From: an uncultured bacterium
GTDB lineage: Bacteria > Bacteroidota > Bacteroidia > Chitinophagales > CAIOSU01
Direction: 5' to 3'
Assembly: GCA_903861055.1 (NCBI GenBank)
Contig: CAIOSU010000379.1
Coordinates: 1 to 10,462 of the forward strand
DNA length: 10,462 nucleotides
This document shows, piece by piece, positions 6,187 through 10,462 of this stretch. How positions within the stretch are numbered: the stretch's first letter is position 1; the number at the start of each line of letters is the position of its first letter. The notes under the pieces were generated by a model. The model saw only the letters and a list, made by a program, of their open reading frames with translations. It did no database searches and was not told the DNA's origin. The translations under genes and the position numbers were made by a program.

Positions 6187-6894
6187 GTGCAATTATTCTA
6201 CGTACCCCAGCTACAAATTAATCAGCCCTTTGCGTTGCCGGCCGATGAGGCGAGGCATTGCTTGAAGGTGTTGCGCAAAAAGCTGGGCGATACCGTACAT
6301 GTAACGGATGGCCTCGGGCACTTGTATTTGGCAGAGGTGGTGGCGGATAGATACGAGGATTGCCAATTGCAGGTATTGCACCCCATTGCCGACGAAACCG
6401 CCCGCCCGTACAAGCTTACCATTGCCGTGGCACCCACGCATGATGGCGATAGGCTAGAGTGGTTTATTGAAAAAGCGACCGAATTGGGCATTGATGCCAT
6501 ACAGTTGGTAATAACTGCCCGAACCGAGCGTTTTAAGTACAAGGCCGACCGATTGCAGAAGATACTCACGGGGGCTTTGAAACAATCGGGCAGGGCGACT
6601 TTGCCCCTGTTGGGCGAGCCGCAGGAGTGGAAAGATTTTATCAAGACTTCGGCGGGTTTTAGGGGTAAAAAGCTCATTGCCGCTTGCTTTGGCGAACGAA
6701 AAACGCTGGCCGAGCTTTATACTATTGGCGAGGATGTATTGGTGATGATTGGCCCTGAGGGCGATTTTACGCCCGAAGAGGTGGAAGCCGCTGTGCAAAG
6801 TGGGTTCCAACCCGTAACTTTAGGTGCTGCGAGGCTAAGGGTGGAGACAGCCGCCCTGGCCGCAGTGCAAACCATTCATGTATTGAACGGATGA
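6187..6894 (+). CDS. rsmE: 16S rRNA (uracil-1498-N3)-methyltransferase RsmE
   Basis: RsmE is a SPOUT-fold, SAM-dependent methyltransferase that makes m3U1498 in 16S rRNA within the small ribosomal subunit. The 235-residue protein has an N-terminal PUA-like RNA-binding domain (about 1-72) and a trefoil-knot methyltransferase domain. The latter shows EKATELG (95-101), QSGR (133-136), the SAM loop MIGPEGDF (187-194, where GPEGGF is more usual) and LGAARLRVETA (212-222). The length matches the family. The start is GTG, fixed by an in-frame TAA twelve bases upstream and by the family-typical MQLFY beginning. It overlaps the following DUF4159 gene by four bases (ATGA), so the two are co-translated. 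Confidence 0.94.
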   Translation: MQLFYVPQLQINQPFALPADEARHCLKVLRKKLGDTVHVTDGLGHLYLAEVVADRYEDCQLQVLHPIADETARPYKLTIAVAPTHDGDRLEWFIEKATELGIDAIQLVITARTERFKYKADRLQKILTGALKQSGRATLPLLGEPQEWKDFIKTSAGFRGKKLIAACFGERKTLAELYTIGEDVLVMIGPEGDFTPEEVEAAVQSGFQPVTLGAARLRVETAALAAVQTIHVLNG

Positions 6895-7550
6895 TGTTGA
6901 AACGAGTATTGTTGCTTACTATATTGTTGTGTGGCCTGATGGTACAGGCGGCAAACCCTGCCTTGCGTATTGCTCTATTGAAATATAACGGGGGTGGCGA
7001 CTGGTATGCCAACCCTACCTCGTTGGGCAACTTGGTGGACTTTTGCAACAAAAACCTAGGCATGAACATTGACCCTGAACCGGAAACGGTGGAAGTGGGC
7101 AGCCCCGAACTGTTTAACTATCCCTTCATTCACATGACGGGCCACGGTAACGTGGTGTTCAACGACCAAGAGAGCCAAAACCTACGCCAATACCTTACGG
7201 GTGGTGGCTTTCTGCATATTGATGATAACTATGGCATGGATGCGTATGTGCGTGCGGCCATGAAAAAAGTGTTCCCAGAGCTGAACTGGATTGAACTGCC
7301 TTTCAACCACGAGATTTATAACCAGAAATACTCTTTCCCGAACGGCTTGCCTAAAATACACGAGCACGACGAGAAGCCTGCACAGGGTTTTGGTTTGTTT
7401 TGGGAGGGTCGTTTAATCTGTTTCTATAGCTACCAATGCGACCTAGGCGATGGCTGGGAAGACCCCGAAGTGCACAAAGACCCTGAAGCTACCCGCCAAA
7501 AGGCCCTACAAATGGGTGCCAACTTGGTGCAGTATGTGTTTACGAGGTAA
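6891..7550 (+). CDS. Exported DUF4159-family protein
   Basis: This protein of 219 residues starts with a clear Sec signal peptide: MMLKR, a leucine-rich core and a likely cleavage after VQA near residue 20, so the mature protein is periplasmic or otherwise exported. The mature part carries the features I associate with DUF4159: RIALLKYNGGGDWYANPTSL, HMTGHGNVVF, GGGFLHIDDNYG and a terminal run ending NLVQYVFTR. The biochemical function is not established; a glutamine-amidotransferase-like fold has been suggested by the general alternating pattern, which I cannot test here. Two consecutive ATG codons (6891 and 6894) can serve as start. The first overlaps the rsmE stop. It ends just before the MITE-like element at 7568. 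Confidence 0.88.
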   Translation: MMLKRVLLLTILLCGLMVQAANPALRIALLKYNGGGDWYANPTSLGNLVDFCNKNLGMNIDPEPETVEVGSPELFNYPFIHMTGHGNVVFNDQESQNLRQYLTGGGFLHIDDNYGMDAYVRAAMKKVFPELNWIELPFNHEIYNQKYSFPNGLPKIHEHDEKPAQGFGLFWEGRLICFYSYQCDLGDGWEDPEVHKDPEATRQKALQMGANLVQYVFTR

Positions 7551-7567
7551 GTTCAACAACCACACCG

Positions 7568-7793
7568 CGTCATTGCGAGAAACGACTCAAGAACTTTTCG
7601 CGTTTGAACGTTTCGAAGCAATCCCCCAACCGATGTGGTGAATTGGCAAACTGGCAATAGCTCAGGGTACATAATACGTGTAAGGCCACTAGTATCCCTA
7701 AATCATGCTTCGTGGCATGGGATTACTGCCAAGGCAGTGAGAAGAGTTGCTTCGTCGCTTCGTTGCTAAGCAACTTCTCTCCTCGCAATGACG
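7568..7793. repeat. MITE-like element with 12-bp inverted ends
   Basis: The element starts with CGTCATTGCGAG (7568-7579) and ends with its exact reverse complement CTCGCAATGACG (7782-7793). Inside are the familiar companions of this repeat type: a GAAGCAATCCC on the left, and GGGATTAC and GTTGCTTCGTCGCTTCG on the right. Nested hairpins include CATGC/GCATG around the TTCGTG loop and GTTGC (7762-7766) with GCAAC (7770-7774). It has no coding capacity. Palindromic elements with this terminal word are scattered in many bacterial genomes, including Bacteroidetes. It fills most of the convergent gap between DUF4159 and pyrD and may act as a two-way transcription terminator; that role is inferred from position. 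Confidence 0.78.
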
Positions 7794-7811
7794 GGATTTT
7801 TCTAGGTTTAT

Positions 7812-8840
7812 CTACTTCTTAATCAACCCCTTATTAATATCACCCACAATACTTGGCCCGCCATACACAAAGCCCGTGTATAGCTGCACCAGAGAGGCGC
7901 CAGCATCAAGCATTTCTTTAGCATCAGAGGGTGTCATAATACCACCTACCCCGATAATGGGGAAACTGCCGCCAGAGTTTTTATGGAGATAGCGAATTAC
8001 TTCTGTAGCGCGGTCACGCAATGGTTTGCCGCTTAGTCCGCCAGCACCAATAGCGTTTAGGGTATCGTAAGCAGTGGTTAGTCCGCTGCGGTCAATGGTG
8101 GTGTTGGTGGCAATAAGGCCATCTAACTTGGTATCTTGCACTATGGCAATAATATCGTCCAACTGGCTATCGGTAAGGTCAGGAGCTATTTTAAGGAGGA
8201 TGGGTTTACGCTTTGTTTTACGATCATTCAAACCTTGCAAGGTTTTCAATAGATGGGTCAAAGGCTCCTTTTCTTGTAGTTCGCGCAAGCCAGGGGTGTT
8301 GGGCGAGCTTACATTTACCACAAAATAATCAACGTAAGGAAACAAACCCTCGAAACAGATGATGTAATCGTTTACGGCCTCATCGTTAGGTGTTACTTTG
8401 TTTTTGCCGATGTTGCCCCCTACAATAATATTGGGGTTGCGGTGCTTCAGGCGCTCCACGGCAGCATCTAGCCCGCCGTTATTAAATCCCATGCGGTTAA
8501 TGAGGCCTTGGTCTTGCGGTAAACGGAACAAGCGCGGTTGCGGGTTGCCATCTTGTGGTTTTGGGGTAATAGTGCCTATCTCGAAAAAGCCGAAACCGAA
8601 GCACGCCAAATCCTCGTAGTGCTTCGCATCCTTATCAAAACCAGCCGCTAAACCCACTGGGTTCGGGAATTTAAGACCAAACACCTCGCGCTCTAAGCTC
8701 GGGTGCTTTATAGTGTAAAGGGCATTGAAAATGGCTTTCATGCCAGGTATCATCACCGCAAAACGCAACAGGCCAAGGGTTACCTTATGTGCCTTTTCGG
8801 GCGAAAGAGCAAAAAGTAGAGGACGTAGAAGGGAGTACAT
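7812..8840 (-). CDS. pyrD: Dihydroorotate dehydrogenase (quinone), class 2
   Basis: PyrD oxidises dihydroorotate to orotate, the fourth step of pyrimidine synthesis, passing electrons through FMN to the quinone pool at the inner face of the cytoplasmic membrane. The 342-residue protein has the N-terminal hydrophobic helix typical of class 2 enzymes (MYSLLRPLLFALSPEKAH). FMN and substrate motifs follow in order: NPVGLAAGFDKD (60-71), GTITPKPQDGNPQPRLFRL (89-107), NRMGFNN (115-121), the catalytic serine loop NVSSPNTPGLR (176-186, Ser178 or Ser179), LKIAPDL (216-222), ATNTT (244-248), GAGGLSGKPL (265-274) and IIGVGGI (295-301). All expected motifs are intact. It has its own candidate promoter directly against the ATG and is separated from the upstream S41 gene by 164 bp of word arrays. 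Confidence 0.96.
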   Translation of the reverse strand: MYSLLRPLLFALSPEKAHKVTLGLLRFAVMIPGMKAIFNALYTIKHPSLEREVFGLKFPNPVGLAAGFDKDAKHYEDLACFGFGFFEIGTITPKPQDGNPQPRLFRLPQDQGLINRMGFNNGGLDAAVERLKHRNPNIIVGGNIGKNKVTPNDEAVNDYIICFEGLFPYVDYFVVNVSSPNTPGLRELQEKEPLTHLLKTLQGLNDRKTKRKPILLKIAPDLTDSQLDDIIAIVQDTKLDGLIATNTTIDRSGLTTAYDTLNAIGAGGLSGKPLRDRATEVIRYLHKNSGGSFPIIGVGGIMTPSDAKEMLDAGASLVQLYTGFVYGGPSIVGDINKGLIKK

Positions 8841-8844
8841 GGTG

Positions 8845-8852
8845 TAAAGTTA
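8845..8852 (-). promoter_or_regulatory. Candidate -7 box of pyrD, leaderless start
   Basis: On the minus strand the sequence TAACTTTACACC is followed at once by the pyrD ATG. TAACTTTA differs from the TAnnTTTG consensus only in the last base. The arrangement is nearly identical to that of rsmE (TAACTTTGCACT followed by GTG), which supports a real start-site module with little or no mRNA leader. The upstream end of the box touches the AGACACA array. I see no clear -33 box. Confidence 0.45.
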
Positions 8853-8886
8853 GACACAAGACACAAGACATAAGACACAAGACTTA
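8852..8886 (+). repeat. Heptamer word array AGACACA upstream of pyrD
   Basis: Five 7-bp words are in perfect register: AGACACA (8852-8858), AGACACA (8859-8865), AGACATA (8866-8872), AGACACA (8873-8879) and AGACTTA (8880-8886). On the pyrD strand the words read TGTGTCT and similar, and they occupy the -11 to about -45 region of the pyrD promoter. Confidence 0.85.
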
Positions 8887-8895
8887 AAAAAACTT

Positions 8896-8930
8896 GTTGC
8901 TGGTTACGAGTTGCGGGTTTCGAGTTTATA
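8896..8930 (+). repeat. Heptamer word array GTTACGA, plus orientation
   Basis: Five 7-bp words each begin with GTT: GTTGCTG (8896-8902), GTTACGA (8903-8909), GTTGCGG (8910-8916), GTTTCGA (8917-8923) and GTTTATA (8924-8930). Its inverse appears at 8961-9005 with an 11-bp perfect inverted repeat (8903-8913 against 8981-8991). Confidence 0.8.
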
Positions 8931-8960
8931 ATAATGGTGCAATTTAATGGACTTTACATG

Positions 8961-9005
8961 CTATAACTGATAACACAAGCCAACTCGTAACTGATAACCT
9001 GCAAC
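8961..9005 (-). repeat. Heptamer word array GTTACGA, minus orientation
   Basis: Read on the minus strand from 9005, the words are GTTGCAG, GTTATCA, GTTACGA and GTTGGCT, then a 3-bp break at 8975-8977, then GTTATCA and GTTATAG. The first base of the first word is the last base of the S41 stop codon, so the array begins exactly where the coding sequence ends. An 11-bp direct repeat (8964-8974 and 8988-8998) lies within it. Confidence 0.8.
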
Positions 9006-10462
9006 TACTCTGCCCCCTGCGCCTCAATTAATTCCAACAAATGCTCCAACTCAGGGTCAGGTATGGAGTCAGTGGATCGCAAATGCTGCGGTATATCGGG
9101 CATCAAACCATGTCCTGATATGCGGGGTTGCTTTATGTCCTTCTCAAACGAAATTAATGGAATATTGATGGCAATACCTGTATTGGGTAAGGTTGCCAAG
9201 CCATACATACCCGCCGTAACCGGGTCGCACGTACCACCCGTTTCGGTGCCAACTACAATGGCCTCAACATGTTGTTTGAGGTAACAGGCAAGCTCCGATG
9301 CGGCCGAGTAGGTGCCGCCATTAACCATAACATACACTGTGCCTTTATAACTGTATGGATAGTTGGTCACGTATCTTTCCGTGAATTGCTTCAGCTCTCT
9401 GTTTCCATTTTTGGCAGGCAATGAATGCTTTTGCATCTTTTTATACTGTCTTTTGCCTGTGATGCTTATAATGGGCTTGCCGCTTGCTAGGCTATTGTAC
9501 CGTATCTGCATATTTCGGTACAACCTAAAAGGTTCGTTGCTCAAAAACGCAATAATGGCTTCCGGATAAAATGAGTTACCCCCTTCGTTGCCCCTTAAAT
9601 CTATTATCAATTGCTCTGGCTGCTTTTGCACAATTTGCCAAAATGCCTGTTTTATGAACTTTTCGAAGTTTTGTTTCCCTTTTGCAATCTCCTTGGGGTC
9701 GAAACTTTCCAGCGTTAAAATGGCTGTTTGGGTATCATCATCAAACTTCAAGTGTAATTTTGGGGTAGGCTTTTCACGCTTATACCTTTGTATTTTCATT
9801 TTCTGAAAATCATACCCCTGCAATGTAAGCTTTTCATTCACCCAGCCACTATCCGTCAGCATTTCAAGCTCATAGGTATAAGTATTGCTATCAGGCCAAA
9901 AACGGATATAGAATTCATTGAACCAGCCATTTTCTAGCAGCCACTCGTTTGCCGAAGTTATGTATCCATCGCGGGTAAGGAATTGGTTCATGCGCAACAG
10001 CATGCTATCCATTGGCATCCCATTAATTGATCGAACTATAGCACTCGTTACCTTTACGCTGTCAATAAAACTCCTCATAACTACTACTACACTATCGTGC
10101 AGCTCAATGTGGAGTGGCAAAAAGTAGGCATACTTCAAGAGATACTTTTCCTGTTCTTTAGGGTAGCTCAACATCAAGTGCCCACAACCTATAGCCGATG
10201 CTATATGGTTCAGTTGGTTGTAAAGCTCCCTATTATTTATGTGCCCAGCTTGCCCCTTTATTTGGGTCAAAAGCTGCTGCATTTGTTGCTTGGTGATGTA
10301 CCTATATAGGTCGGGGTGAGCGGCTTCGAGCGCTTTAGCAAAGAAATCAACATCCGCAATTACTTGCTCAGCAGGGTAAACCTTGCTGAACTGCTGCCGA
10401 TAACCATCGAGCTTGGATGATTGCGCATTTGCACTACTAAATTGGAGTAGCAGCAACATCCC
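9005..10462 (-). CDS. Exported S41-family peptidase, 5' end missing
   Basis: The frame is open to the right edge. An ATG at 10459 is available, but it is preceded by an in-frame glycine codon and lacks the basic n-region of a signal peptide, so the real start is probably a few codons outside. The visible hydrophobic run followed by SSANAQ looks like the end of a Sec signal peptide. Counting from 10459, GCGH at 91-94 matches the N-terminal His motif of tricorn/IRBP-like S41 proteins, IIDLRGNEGGN lies at 285-295, and NGGTYSAASE at 380-389 holds the nucleophile Ser385. GTETGGTCDP (404-413) and GHGLMPDI (449-456) complete the S41 fold. The lysine used as general base by Ctp-type proteases is not seen about 25 residues after Ser385, so His94 is the better candidate. 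The substrate is unknown. It is on the pyrD strand, upstream of pyrD. Confidence 0.87.
   Translation of the reverse strand, partial: GMLLLLQFSSANAQSSKLDGYRQQFSKVYPAEQVIADVDFFAKALEAAHPDLYRYITKQQMQQLLTQIKGQAGHINNRELYNQLNHIASAIGCGHLMLSYPKEQEKYLLKYAYFLPLHIELHDSVVVVMRSFIDSVKVTSAIVRSINGMPMDSMLLRMNQFLTRDGYITSANEWLLENGWFNEFYIRFWPDSNTYTYELEMLTDSGWVNEKLTLQGYDFQKMKIQRYKREKPTPKLHLKFDDDTQTAILTLESFDPKEIAKGKQNFEKFIKQAFWQIVQKQPEQLIIDLRGNEGGNSFYPEAIIAFLSNEPFRLYRNMQIRYNSLASGKPIISITGKRQYKKMQKHSLPAKNGNRELKQFTERYVTNYPYSYKGTVYVMVNGGTYSAASELACYLKQHVEAIVVGTETGGTCDPVTAGMYGLATLPNTGIAINIPLISFEKDIKQPRISGHGLMPDIPQHLRSTDSIPDPELEHLLELIEAQGAE

Noticed and set aside
6222..6677. 151-residue frame antisense to rsmE
   Set aside because: It is the shadow of a strongly conserved gene, with no ribosome binding site and no recognisable protein features.
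7450..7641. 63-residue frame crossing from the DUF4159 gene into the MITE-like element
   Set aside because: It is out of frame with the conserved gene and its second half is repeat DNA.

Overview
The window looks like a chromosomal housekeeping region of a Bacteroidota (Bacteroidetes) bacterium. The evidence is the run miaB - orphan sigma-54 activator - lptE - TPR-like protein, which is a familiar neighbourhood in that phylum, together with an rsmE-DUF4159 pair and upstream boxes matching the Bacteroidetes -7 promoter element TAnnTTTG. No rRNA, tRNA, CRISPR array or transposase is visible.

Layout. Positions 2-1126 (+) hold the 3' part of a multi-pass membrane protein that runs off the left edge. 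It converges on a minus-strand operon whose transcription order is miaB (5932-4466), a sigma-54-dependent AAA+ regulator (4396-3149, with a TTG start), lptE (3060-2509) and an acidic TPR-like protein (2509-1196). Divergent from miaB are rsmE (6187-6894) and an exported DUF4159 protein (6891-7550), joined by an ATGA overlap. They converge on pyrD (8840-7812, -) across a 226-bp palindrome-ended MITE-like element (7568-7793). Upstream of pyrD on the same strand is an exported S41-family peptidase (10462-9005, -) that runs off the right edge.

How the genes work together. The minus-strand operon combines tRNA hypermodification (MiaB), sigma-54-dependent transcription control and outer-membrane LPS assembly (LptE). 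RsmE methylates 16S rRNA. PyrD makes orotate for pyrimidine synthesis. These are ordinary functions, and I see no defence, toxin or secondary-metabolite system.

The unusual content lies between the genes. Four gaps are filled with ten arrays of strictly registered 7-bp or 8-bp degenerate words, belonging to five word families (consensus YACNTYG; TRATGTGC; TTTGAAAA with AATTTTC; AGACACA; GTTACGA). The arrays run up to and into stop and start codons. One forms the hydrophobic core of the LptE lipoprotein signal peptide, one contains the miaB stop codon, one abuts the TTG start of the sigma-54 regulator, and several are arranged as inverted pairs. They resemble in form the heptanucleotide STRR repeats of cyanobacteria, but differ in sequence. 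A second pattern is a start-site module, TAACTTTRCACY followed directly by the start codon, at both rsmE and pyrD. It suggests leaderless or nearly leaderless mRNAs.
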